From assembly GCA_964542765.1 (NCBI GenBank), contig CAZIVO010000157.1:1-6132 (forward strand): a stretch of 6,132 nt of DNA. The letters run 5' to 3'. The translations under genes and the position numbers were made by a program. This document shows positions 1-6,132 of this stretch, one piece after another. Each line of letters begins with the position of its first letter. Position 1 is the stretch's first letter. Source of the stretch: CAZIVO01 sp964542765. Lineage in GTDB: Bacteria; Planctomycetota; UBA1135; UBA2386. The notes under the pieces were generated by a model that was given only the letters and a program-made list of their open reading frames with translations, was not told the DNA's origin and ran no database searches.

Positions 1-1188
1 GAGGGCGCGCAGGCAGCGGGTGCTGAAGCTGCTCGTTATAGCGAGGAAGCAGCTGCTCATGCGGCATCGATGCAGTCCCTCCAAAAAGAGCGCGCGCAGC
101 AGCAGGAGAGGCACGCGGGTGCCGTGACGATGCGCGATCGCTGTCGGAGCGAACTGGGGGATCTCGAAACGCAGCGCGGCGGGGCGAGCGAAGAGATCAC
201 CGAGTTGCGGCTGGCGCTGTCCGAGTTGCAACACGGCTTCAGCAGACTGGAGGAGCGGCTGCGCGAGGAGACCGGCATCGAGTTGCGCAGGTGCCTTGGC
301 GAGGTCGAAGGAATGGGGTTGGTGGTGAGGCGGCCGCTTGGCCCGCCGACTCCGGAAGACGTGGATGTGATCGAAGGGCCTGCAGTGCCCAGAATCATGC
401 TCGAGGGCGACCTCGCGCTCACCCGTCTCTGGCTGCAAGCCGATTTCGATTCCGCTGCTGCTCGCAAGGAATCTCAGGTTCTGGGCGCGAAGCTAGACCG
501 GCTCGGCAATGTCAATCTGGACGCGGTCACGGAACTCGAGGAGATGGAGTCCAGTTACGAGTTCCTCGTGCAGCAGGTCAAGGATTTGAGCGAATCGCGC
601 CAGCACTTGATGGAGACCTTGCGCAGGATGGAGACCGAATCCCGGGCCCTGTTCGAGGAAACTTTCGTTGCGGCGCGGGAAAACTTCGCCGTGATCTTCC
701 GCAAGCTCTTTCAAGGCGGCCGCGCGGACATGTTCCTCGCGGAAGGCGAAGACTCGCTGGAGTCTGGGATCGAGATCGTCGCGCGTCCTCCGGGCAAGGA
801 ACTTCAATCGATCAATCTGCTGTCCGGCGGCGAACGAAGTCTCACTGCCCTGGCTATTCTTTTTGCAGTCTTCAAGGTCAAGCCCTCACCGTTCTGCATT
901 CTCGATGAGGTGGATGCTGCGCTGGATGAAGCCAATGTCGAGCGGTTCTTGCGCGTGCTGCAAGAGTTTGTTGGGCCGACCCAGTTCTGCATCGTCACCC
1001 ATCACAAGCGCACCATGGCTGCATGCCAGTCGCTTTACGGTGTCACCATGCAAAAGCGCGGGGTTTCTTCGAAGTTGGCGGTTTCCCTCGAGCAGGTGGA
1101 TAACTTCACCAACGGAAATGGAAATCATGGAAGCAACGAGGCCTTGACCAGCCAGCGGATTGCGGGCGAGGAGCAGGTGGGTTTCTGA
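1..1188 (+). CDS. smc: Chromosome partition protein Smc, C-terminal part (5' end outside window)
   Basis: This is the C-terminal third of the bacterial SMC ATPase, which dimerises and, with ScpA/ScpB, loads on DNA to compact and segregate the chromosome. The reading frame is open from base 1 and has no start in the window, so it is partial; the ATG at 70 is internal. Numbering from codon 1, residues 1 to about 130 are Glu/Arg/Gln/Ala-rich coiled coil, and about 165-215 are the last coiled coil before the head. The head carries the ABC signature LSGGE at 274-278, Walker B FCILDE at 298-303, the D-loop ALDE at 307-310 and the switch histidine in THHKRTM (H334). The 'GNVNL' stretch near 169 and 'IEIVARPPGK' near 257-266 are also typical of Smc. 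After the ATPase core there is a short Asn/Gly-rich tail of about 30 residues that looks unconserved. Walker A and the hinge lie upstream, outside the window. Family identification is very secure. Confidence 0.97.
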   Translation, partial: EGAQAAGAEAARYSEEAAAHAASMQSLQKERAQQQERHAGAVTMRDRCRSELGDLETQRGGASEEITELRLALSELQHGFSRLEERLREETGIELRRCLGEVEGMGLVVRRPLGPPTPEDVDVIEGPAVPRIMLEGDLALTRLWLQADFDSAAARKESQVLGAKLDRLGNVNLDAVTELEEMESSYEFLVQQVKDLSESRQHLMETLRRMETESRALFEETFVAARENFAVIFRKLFQGGRADMFLAEGEDSLESGIEIVARPPGKELQSINLLSGGERSLTALAILFAVFKVKPSPFCILDEVDAALDEANVERFLRVLQEFVGPTQFCIVTHHKRTMAACQSLYGVTMQKRGVSSKLAVSLEQVDNFTNGNGNHGSNEALTSQRIAGEEQVGF

Positions 1189-1255
1189 CGCGGTCTGTGG
1201 GCTCAGTCTACTGGTCGTGGCTGTGGCGCTTTGGTTCGGCTTTGATGGGTGCTAG
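1160..1255 (+). CDS. Possible 31-residue single-pass membrane peptide overlapping the end of smc
   Basis: In the frame +1 relative to smc, a TTG at 1160-1162 opens a 31-codon frame that ends at TAG 1253-1255. The peptide has an Arg-rich start (R2, R4, R6), then an uninterrupted hydrophobic run from about residue 11 to 27 containing LSLLVVAVALWFGF, and ends in DGC. That layout fits a small inner-membrane peptide with a positive-inside N-terminus. It overlaps the last 29 bases of smc and ends 53 bases before the next gene's ATG. Against it: TTG is a rare start, no ATG or GTG lies upstream in the same open frame, there is no clear ribosome binding site, and such a short frame can arise by chance in GC-rich, GTG/CTG-rich DNA. 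No family is recognised. Confidence 0.25.
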   Translation: MRARSRWVSDAVCGLSLLVVAVALWFGFDGC

Positions 1256-1263
1256 GGTGGAAA

Positions 1264-1295
1264 CATCGAACGTTGTTCGGTGATCATCTCGAGAT
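1264..1295 (+). promoter_or_regulatory. Palindrome-rich leader ahead of the serine hydrolase-VanX gene
   Basis: Two symmetric elements sit back to back in the 120 bp between smc and the fusion gene. Bases 1264-1282 can fold as an 8-bp stem (CATCGAAC / GTTCGGTG, one G-U pair) with a 3-base GTT loop. Bases 1286-1295 are a perfect 10-bp palindrome, ATCTCGAGAT. They end 13 bases before the preferred ATG at 1309, just ahead of the weak Shine-Dalgarno-like GAGAG at 1299-1303. They could be an operator, a leader hairpin affecting translation, or chance. No T-tract follows, so this is not an intrinsic terminator for smc. No convincing -35/-10 pair was seen nearby. Confidence 0.22.
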
Positions 1296-1308
1296 CTTGA
1301 GAGCATCC

Positions 1309-3630
1309 ATGAATCTGAGAAACCTCGTCTGTGTCGCTCTACCTCTCTTTGCTTTTTCTGGTTGCTTCACAACCGAGGCAAACCGAGCGGTGCCGGTCCG
1401 ACTGCGTGAGGCTGTCGATGATCTCTCACGCTTCATCGAGCAGGAGATGGAGGCCAAGAAACTCCCGGCCTTGTCGATCGCGATCATGGATCAGGGCGAG
1501 GTCGTGTGGGCTCATGGTTTTGGCATGGCTGTACCTTCGGCGAAGGTGAGTGCGGCTCCCGACACGGTGTATCGTGTTGCCTCCATATCCAAGCTCTTCA
1601 CGGACATGGCGGCGATGAAACTCGCCGAAGAAGGTGTTCTGGATCTGGATCGCCCTGTCGCCGAGGTGGTGCCAGAGTTGCGACCGAACAATCCGTTTGC
1701 TGGTGAAGTGACGCTGCGTCATCTGATGGCTCATCATGCAGGACTCGTGCGTGAGCCTCCGGTTGGCCATTACTTCGCTGCCGATCGGGCGAGCTTGCCG
1801 GAGACGGTCAGTAGCCTCAGTTCGACATCTTTGGTCCATTCGCCGGGCACTCGATTCAAGTATTCGAATGCCGGGGTTGCCGCGGTGGGTCGAGCGATAG
1901 AGCTTGCGAGCGGCCGTTCCTGGGAAGAGTATGTCGAGCGCGAGATCATCTCGCCCTTGGGCCTGAGGGACACGACCTTCGTTCCTTCCGCGGCATTGCT
2001 GGAGCGCCAAGCGATGGGTTTCATGTGGACCTACGATGGGCGCGTTTTCGAGGCGCCGAACTTCGATCTGGGGATGGGGCCCGCCGCCAATCTGCGTTCG
2101 ACGGTAGTAGATCTGGCTCGGGTAACCGCCAGCTGGTGCAAGGCCTCGGGAGGTCTGCTCCGGCCCGAAACCATGGAGGAGATGCTGCGGCCTCAGTTTG
2201 TGTCATCACGTCGGCGTTCCTGGCAGATAGGCCTCGGATTCTTTGTGCGGGACTTCCGTGGCCACCGGCGGATTGGCCACGGTGGCGCGATCTACGGTTT
2301 CGCCAGCGAGGTGGCTTGCCTTCCCGATGAGGGGCTGGGGGTGGCTGTTGTGACGACGATGGACTTTGCCAATCAGGTGGTCGAGCGGATCGCCGATCGC
2401 GCCTTGGACTGGATGCTGGCCATCGGCGAAGGCCGGTCGCTGGAGCCGGTGGCGCCATCTCATCCGGTCGGTCGCGAGGCGGCAAGCAAGGCTGAAGGTG
2501 TGTATGCCAGGGGGAAGGATCGGTTGCGCTTGCTCGCTCAGGGTGAGGAACTTGTGGTCGAGCCGCCATCGTCGGTGCGGATGGTGGTGCGCCGAGTCGG
2601 CGAGGAGTTCCTGGTCGATGACCGGATGAACCATGGCAAGAGGCTGGAGTTGCGCGATGGGGGGGTCGTCTGGGATGGAACTTTGTGGCGGCGTAGAACC
2701 GATGATCGGCCGGCTCCGGTTGTCGAGGGCTGGCGTGAGTTGATCGGTGAGTATGGCTGGGATCACAATGTGCTCTACGTACTAGAACGAGATGCGAGGC
2801 TGGTCGTCTTGATCGAGTGGTTCGCCTTCTATCCACTCAGGGCTGTCGAGAAAGATCGGTTTTCCATGCCGAACTCCGGCTGGTATTCCGCTGAAGAAGT
2901 GGCCTTTCATCGCGATGCACGAGATCGGATCACGAGCGTGACGGTGGGTGGAGTGAACTTTCCGCGGCGGGGCACGATCGATGTCAGCGACACCTTCCGG
3001 ATCCGCCCTTTGCATTCCGAAGCGCGACTCAGACAGATGGCGACCGCAGCGAAACCACCGGCCGAGTCCGGAGACTTACGCGTTCCCGATCTGGTGGATC
3101 TCAAGGCCGTGGAGCCGGGGATTCGCCTCGATATCCGTTACGCCACGACCAACAATTTCATGGGCATGATCTTTTACGATCAGGCCAAGGCCTTGATGCA
3201 GCGGCCGGCGGCCGAGGCGGTCGCACGGGTCCATCGCAAGCTTGCGCCATACGGATTCGGCTTGACGGTTTACGATGCTTACCGGCCGTGGTTTGTTACC
3301 AAGATGTTCTACGATGCAACGCCGTCGAACATGAAAATCTTCGTTGCCGATCCGAGTCGTGGGTCACGTCACAATCGTGGCTGTGCGGTGGATCTCACTT
3401 TGCATGATCTGGCGACGGGCGAACCGGTAGAGATGCTCAGTGGATACGACGAATTCACGACCAGAGCCTATCCAGAATATCCAGGCGGCAGCAGCCTCCA
3501 GCGCTGGCTACGGGCGCTTTTGCGACGAACGATGGAGGCCGAGGGTTTCTCTATCTACGAGCATGAGTGGTGGCACTTTGATTATCGCGACTGGCGCAGC
3601 TACCCCATCATGAACAGCCCTTTCCGGTGA
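1309..3630 (+). CDS. Predicted lipoprotein: serine hydrolase (class C beta-lactamase-like) fused to VanX-type D-Ala-D-Ala dipeptidase
   Basis: A 773-residue exported protein with three parts. Residues 1-19 are a lipoprotein-type signal peptide (MNLRNL, hydrophobic core, lipobox FSGC with C19); this is why the ATG at 1309 is chosen over an in-frame GTG at 1249. Residues about 40-380 form a beta-lactamase/DD-peptidase (PF00144-type) domain with S92-I-S-K95 (nucleophile and general base), Y185-S-N187 and H324-G-G in place of KTG, a pattern shared with class C-like esterases and DD-peptidases. Residues about 395-575 are a beta-rich region with an apparent internal duplication. Residues about 590-773 are a VanX/DdpX-like M15D metallopeptidase: R659 in YDAYRP, zinc ligands H688 and D695 in SRHNRGCAVD, catalytic E753 and zinc ligand H756 in EHEWWH. 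All expected VanX active-site residues are present. Likely role, by inference: trimming D-Ala ends of peptidoglycan peptides and splitting D-Ala-D-Ala outside the cytoplasmic membrane. Domain identities are firm; substrates are not established. Confidence 0.93.
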   Translation: MNLRNLVCVALPLFAFSGCFTTEANRAVPVRLREAVDDLSRFIEQEMEAKKLPALSIAIMDQGEVVWAHGFGMAVPSAKVSAAPDTVYRVASISKLFTDMAAMKLAEEGVLDLDRPVAEVVPELRPNNPFAGEVTLRHLMAHHAGLVREPPVGHYFAADRASLPETVSSLSSTSLVHSPGTRFKYSNAGVAAVGRAIELASGRSWEEYVEREIISPLGLRDTTFVPSAALLERQAMGFMWTYDGRVFEAPNFDLGMGPAANLRSTVVDLARVTASWCKASGGLLRPETMEEMLRPQFVSSRRRSWQIGLGFFVRDFRGHRRIGHGGAIYGFASEVACLPDEGLGVAVVTTMDFANQVVERIADRALDWMLAIGEGRSLEPVAPSHPVGREAASKAEGVYARGKDRLRLLAQGEELVVEPPSSVRMVVRRVGEEFLVDDRMNHGKRLELRDGGVVWDGTLWRRRTDDRPAPVVEGWRELIGEYGWDHNVLYVLERDARLVVLIEWFAFYPLRAVEKDRFSMPNSGWYSAEEVAFHRDARDRITSVTVGGVNFPRRGTIDVSDTFRIRPLHSEARLRQMATAAKPPAESGDLRVPDLVDLKAVEPGIRLDIRYATTNNFMGMIFYDQAKALMQRPAAEAVARVHRKLAPYGFGLTVYDAYRPWFVTKMFYDATPSNMKIFVADPSRGSRHNRGCAVDLTLHDLATGEPVEMLSGYDEFTTRAYPEYPGGSSLQRWLRALLRRTMEAEGFSIYEHEWWHFDYRDWRSYPIMNSPFR

Positions 3631-3654
3631 TGGCTAACCCCGTGCGGCAAGGAC

Positions 3655-5232
3655 TCAGCGCTTCTTCTTGGCTGATCCCGAACTCGTGTCCTTGCGGAAA
3701 TCGAGGCGGGTGATGGTCTCTTTCGTGGGTGTGAGTTTTCCCTTGGGTAGGCGTTCGGTGTCCCTGGCGATCTTGAACCACTCCTTGGCCATGGCGGCGA
3801 CACGTTCAGGATGTTGTGCCGAGAGATCGTCGAGTTCGGTGCGGTCTTGCTCGAGGTTATAGAGTTCCCAGCGACCGCGCTTGGCGGAGACAAGCTTCCA
3901 TGGGCCCTGGCGCAGCGCGCGATCGGCGCCGAAGTGAAAATACAAGGTCTGGTGCCCGGCGCGTTTCTCACCGCGGAAGATTGGCAGGAGGGACTGTCCC
4001 TGCAATGGGTCGATTTTGCGGTCGCCGATGCTGCTCGGGTAATCGGCCCTGGCAAGTTCGATGAAGGTGGCCATGAAGTCGATGAGATGTCCGGGCTGGG
4101 AAGTGGTTGACCCGGGATCGGTCTCGAGTCCCTGCGGCCAGTGCACGATCAGTGGTGAGGAGATCCCGCCTTCATGCTGGTTTTGCTTGTAGAGACGGAA
4201 TGGGGTGTTGCCGACGTGGGCCCAGCTGGCGTCATAGGTCCAGTATGACTGTGAGTCCCAGGGGTTCAGATTGCGCCCACGAGTGCGCTCGAACGGGCAG
4301 GCACCATTGTCGGAGCAGAACAGGATCAACGTATTCTCCAGGATCTTCTTGCGGCGAAGCGACTCCACCAATCGGCCTATATTCTGGTCGACGAGATCGA
4401 CCATGGCGGCGAAGACTTCCATGCGACTGGCTTCCCACTCTTGTTCTTTTTTGCCGAGACTCCGCCATGCAGGAATGTGATCGGGGCGAGGACTCAGCTT
4501 CCATTTCGCTGGCAAGAGGCCGGATTGCAGCTGCCGCTGGTGTCGCTGTGAGCGGAGCTTGTCCCAGCCACCATCGTAGCGGCCGCGATACTTGTCTATG
4601 GCCTGCTCAGGCGCTTGCAGGGGGTAGTGTGGCGCGTTGTAGGCGACGTAGAGGAGGAAGGGGTCGCGATCTCCAGCCGGTTTGGCGGTGGCTTCATCCA
4701 GGAAGTCGAGAGCGAAGTCGGTGATGGCGTGGGTGGTGTAGAAGGGTTGCCCATTGAGTGTTTTTGGAACTTCCCATGTTTCGCCATTGAGGCGAAAGCT
4801 CTTGTCGCCGGTGAAGAAGTTGGTGGCGCCCGACAGATGTCCCCAGTAACGCTTGAATCCGAAATCGGTTGGTTGCTTGTTGAGGTGCCACTTGCCGGAC
4901 ATGGCGGTGTAGTAGCCGGCGCGCGAGAGGGCCTCGGCGATGGTGGCGCCACGGCTCAGTTTCGCTCCGCCTGCCTGATCACAGTAAAGGCCGGTCAGGA
5001 GTGACACTCGTGACGAATGGCACTTGGCCGTGTTGTAGAACTGCGTGAAGCGAAGGCCTTTGGTTGCGAGAGTATCGAGGTTGGGCGTCTCGATTTCCGA
5101 GCCGTAGCAGCCCAGGTCGGCAAAGCCGAGGTCGTCGGCCATGATCAAGATGATGTTCGGTCGCTGAGCGCCGAGAGAGGGCGTACTGCAGGCGAGTGCA
5201 AGGAGGCACAGGGCCGAGAGGGGGTGCTTCAT
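3655..5232 (-). CDS. Secreted sulfatase (arylsulfatase A-like, formylglycine type)
   Basis: A 525-residue sulfatase that would hydrolyse sulfate esters, probably on polysaccharides, outside the cytoplasmic membrane. The start at 5232 is chosen because MKHPLSALCLLALAC begins a clean signal peptide, with probable cleavage after LGA22. An in-frame ATG at 5289 would bury that signal and overlap the upstream small gene. Motifs: metal ligands D33-D34 in IMADDLG; the formylglycine site C71-H-S-S-R75; the second sulfatase signature around 106-117 with SGKWHL (K114, H116); H202 in YNAPHYP; D308-N309 in CSDNGA; K349 in FRLYK followed by HEGG. The C-terminal 'PWKLV ... ELYNLEQDRTELDDL' block is typical of the subfamily. 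The third position of the C-x-P/A-x-R maturation motif is Ser, which is less usual. No Shine-Dalgarno sequence is visible. The gene is convergent with the fusion gene (24 bp gap) and lies 22 bp downstream of the small secreted gene. The natural substrate cannot be read from sequence. Confidence 0.95.
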   Translation of the reverse strand: MKHPLSALCLLALACSTPSLGAQRPNIILIMADDLGFADLGCYGSEIETPNLDTLATKGLRFTQFYNTAKCHSSRVSLLTGLYCDQAGGAKLSRGATIAEALSRAGYYTAMSGKWHLNKQPTDFGFKRYWGHLSGATNFFTGDKSFRLNGETWEVPKTLNGQPFYTTHAITDFALDFLDEATAKPAGDRDPFLLYVAYNAPHYPLQAPEQAIDKYRGRYDGGWDKLRSQRHQRQLQSGLLPAKWKLSPRPDHIPAWRSLGKKEQEWEASRMEVFAAMVDLVDQNIGRLVESLRRKKILENTLILFCSDNGACPFERTRGRNLNPWDSQSYWTYDASWAHVGNTPFRLYKQNQHEGGISSPLIVHWPQGLETDPGSTTSQPGHLIDFMATFIELARADYPSSIGDRKIDPLQGQSLLPIFRGEKRAGHQTLYFHFGADRALRQGPWKLVSAKRGRWELYNLEQDRTELDDLSAQHPERVAAMAKEWFKIARDTERLPKGKLTPTKETITRLDFRKDTSSGSAKKKR

Positions 5233-5254
5233 GATGTTTAGGGGATTGATACTG

Positions 5255-5500
5255 TCAGATTGGTTGTAAGAGCGATTGGTTGGCTCCATCAGGGCTGCTT
5301 GCGAACAGGTTGCGCGCGTGATCGAGATCCATCATCGGGGAATGGCCTTCCCAGCCAGGCGGAGAATCCGCGGGGATCAAGTTCCGGGCGGACCCGTTCC
5401 CGTCGGGAATCTTGCTTTTTGATTGTGCCCACAGGCAAGGTGAGAGGGTTGCCAGTAGCAAGATCGTGGCTAGTGGAGAGGGGGCGCTGAGCGGTCGCAT
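5255..5500 (-). CDS. Small secreted protein of unknown function (81 residues), probably co-transcribed with the sulfatase
   Basis: No family is recognised. The ATG at 5500 opens an 81-codon frame ending at TGA 5257-5255. It begins with a convincing signal peptide: MRPLS, a hydrophobic core LATILLLATL, then CLWAQ with probable cleavage after A25. The mature part would be about 56 residues, hydrophilic, with K/S at its start, then Pro/Gly/Asn/Asp-rich (PADSPPGWEGHSP, MMDLDHARN), and no cysteines. The frame extends in-frame to an ATG at 5551, but that start would put a His/Arg-rich stretch ahead of the signal. The stop lies 22 bases upstream of the sulfatase start on the same strand, which suggests one operon and export to the same compartment. 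It may be a genuine small exported partner, or the leader of a larger secreted enzyme whose remainder was lost. Confidence 0.5.
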   Translation of the reverse strand: MRPLSAPSPLATILLLATLSPCLWAQSKSKIPDGNGSARNLIPADSPPGWEGHSPMMDLDHARNLFASSPDGANQSLLQPI

Positions 5501-5677
5501 CTGTATATTTTGGCTGTGAGGAGCGAGGAGGCGATGGTGGCGATTGCCCAATTTGAGATGATCGACACAAGATGCTGTGTAAAAGGTATTTATGGCTATG
5601 TCATAAATCTCTCACGGGGATCTTTGGTGAGGTTAGGGCTGCGGCTGTCCGATAGAATCCAAGATAACGAGGCTTCT
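5501..5677. promoter_or_regulatory. Divergent intergenic region with two adjacent dyads
   Basis: This is the only true intergenic space between the leftward secreted-protein unit (start 5500) and the rightward DUF1549-type gene (start 5678), so promoters for both should lie here. Bases about 5550-5610 are clearly AT-richer than the rest of the window. Two inverted repeats sit next to each other: ACACA-6-TGTGT at 5565-5580 and ATTTATG-7-CATAAAT at 5588-5608, each with perfect arms. Possible minus-strand -35-like TTTACA (5583-5578) and plus-strand TTGAGA (5553-5558) are present, but no well-spaced -10 partner was found, so exact promoters are not called. The dyads could be operators for shared control. 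Confidence 0.4.
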
Positions 5678-6132
5678 ATGTACAAGAGCATCTGCTTCAT
5701 GGTCGTGGCCTTTGCGGTGGTCACGGGCACGGTTTTCGGTCAGGGTGGCGGCGGTGCGGGTGCGGCTCGGGGGTCGGTAGAACTGATCCCGACGAGTCAG
5801 CTGTATGCGGATATCGACGTGGCACCGAGCCCGAGTTTCCGCCGGCATGTGATGACGCTGATGAGCCGCAATGGCTGTAGCGGTCGCGAATGCCACGGTT
5901 CGTTTCAAGGGCGTGGCGGCTTCAGCCTGTCGCTCTTTGGCTACGACTTCGCAAAAGATCACAAGGAGATTGTTGCGGACCCTGACGATGATGCCCGCGT
6001 CGATCTCGAGAATCCGGAACAGAGCCTCGTTTTGCTCAAGCCGACGATGCAGAAGAAGCACAAGGGCAAGCTTCGTTTCGAAAAGGAGAGCTGGGAGTAC
6101 AACCTGATCTTGAAGTGGATTCGCTCGGGCGC
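5678..6132 (+). CDS. Secreted DUF1549/DUF1553-type protein with CX4CH cytochrome-like motif, N-terminal part (3' end outside window)
   Basis: The first 151 codons of a longer gene that runs off the window. The start at ATG 5678 is supported by GAGG at 5669-5672 (5-base spacing) and by a signal peptide: K3, hydrophobic residues about 5-20, probable cleavage at VFG|Q22. A Gly-rich stretch follows. The key block is C67-S-G-R-E-C72-H73 followed by G-S-F-Q-G-R-G-G-F-x-L-S-L-F-G-Y-D, then 'LENPEQSLVLLKPT' and 'EYNLILKWIRSG' near residue 150. This order is the usual N-terminus of the large PVC-phylum proteins annotated with DUF1549 and DUF1553 (PSCyt/PSD domains). They are often followed by a DUF1501 gene and their biochemical role is poorly known. 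Whether the CX4CH motif binds haem c is inference, since canonical haem c sites are CXXCH. It is transcribed divergently from the sulfatase unit. Confidence 0.85.
   Translation, partial: MYKSICFMVVAFAVVTGTVFGQGGGGAGAARGSVELIPTSQLYADIDVAPSPSFRRHVMTLMSRNGCSGRECHGSFQGRGGFSLSLFGYDFAKDHKEIVADPDDDARVDLENPEQSLVLLKPTMQKKHKGKLRFEKESWEYNLILKWIRSG

Noticed and set aside
1231..1258. TTGGTT-16-TAGGGT as a promoter for the fusion gene
   Set aside because: Each hexamer matches the sigma-70 consensus at only three positions, which is expected by chance.
1309..2450. N-terminal domain as a beta-lactam resistance enzyme
   Set aside because: The third motif is HGG rather than KTG, which is seen in class C-like esterases and peptidases; the sequence alone does not support beta-lactamase activity.
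2021..2836. 271-codon open frame on the minus strand inside the fusion gene
   Set aside because: Its translation is Arg/Pro/Ser/His-rich low-complexity sequence typical of the antisense of a GC-rich gene, while the plus strand has intact catalytic motifs throughout.
3076..3627. VanX domain as evidence of a glycopeptide-resistance cluster
   Set aside because: There is no VanH, VanA/B ligase or VanR/S in the window, the domain is exported and fused to a serine hydrolase, and VanX-like proteins occur widely outside resistance operons.
3655..3675. TCAGC/GCTGA inverted repeat at the convergent gene ends as a bidirectional terminator
   Set aside because: The stem is only 5 bp with an 11-base loop, lies inside the sulfatase 3' coding end, and has no flanking T-tract.
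4107..4724. 205-codon plus-strand open frame opposite the sulfatase
   Set aside because: It is an Arg/Ser/Cys-rich shadow of the sulfatase; no start signal or motif supports it.
5233..5289. Upstream ATG at 5289 as the sulfatase start
   Set aside because: It adds 19 polar residues ahead of a clean signal peptide and would overlap the upstream small gene; the ATG at 5232 fits better.
5633..6061. 142-codon minus-strand open frame opposite the DUF1549-type gene
   Set aside because: The plus strand has a signal peptide and family motifs across the same stretch; the antisense product has no recognisable features.

Overview
The window looks like a stretch of chromosome from a GC-rich member of the PVC group, most likely Verrucomicrobia or Planctomycetes. 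Three things point there: a secreted protein with the CX4CH haem-type motif and flanking sequence of the DUF1549/DUF1553 ('planctomycete cytochrome C') proteins, a secreted formylglycine-type sulfatase of the kind these phyla carry in many copies, and weak or absent Shine-Dalgarno sequences. The phylum is an inference from family content, not a computed placement. There is no RNA gene, CRISPR array, insertion sequence or prophage signature.

Layout. (1) Positions 1-1188, plus strand: the last 395 codons of smc, the chromosome condensation ATPase, with coiled coil followed by the complete C-terminal ATPase half. A possible 31-residue membrane peptide with a TTG start overlaps its end (1160-1255). 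(2) Positions 1309-3630, plus strand: a 773-residue predicted lipoprotein that joins a serine beta-lactamase/DD-peptidase-like domain, a duplicated beta-rich middle region and a complete VanX-type D-Ala-D-Ala dipeptidase domain. A palindrome-rich leader lies ahead of it. (3) Positions 3655-5232, minus strand: a secreted sulfatase convergent with the fusion gene, separated from it by only 24 bp. Just upstream, in the same direction, is an unrecognised 81-residue secreted protein (5255-5500), probably in the same operon. (4) Positions 5501-5677: an AT-richer divergent intergenic region with two adjacent dyads. (5) Positions 5678-6132, plus strand: the start of the DUF1549-type secreted protein, cut by the window edge.

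How they fit together. smc is housekeeping. The lipoprotein fusion carries two activities that could act on peptidoglycan stem peptides or D-Ala-D-Ala outside the cytoplasmic membrane. The sulfatase, the small secreted protein and the DUF1549-type protein form a divergent pair of secreted-protein units typical of sulfated-polysaccharide degraders, and may share control from the region between them. The most unusual item is the serine hydrolase-VanX fusion. The least explained are the 81-residue secreted protein and the short membrane peptide at the end of smc.
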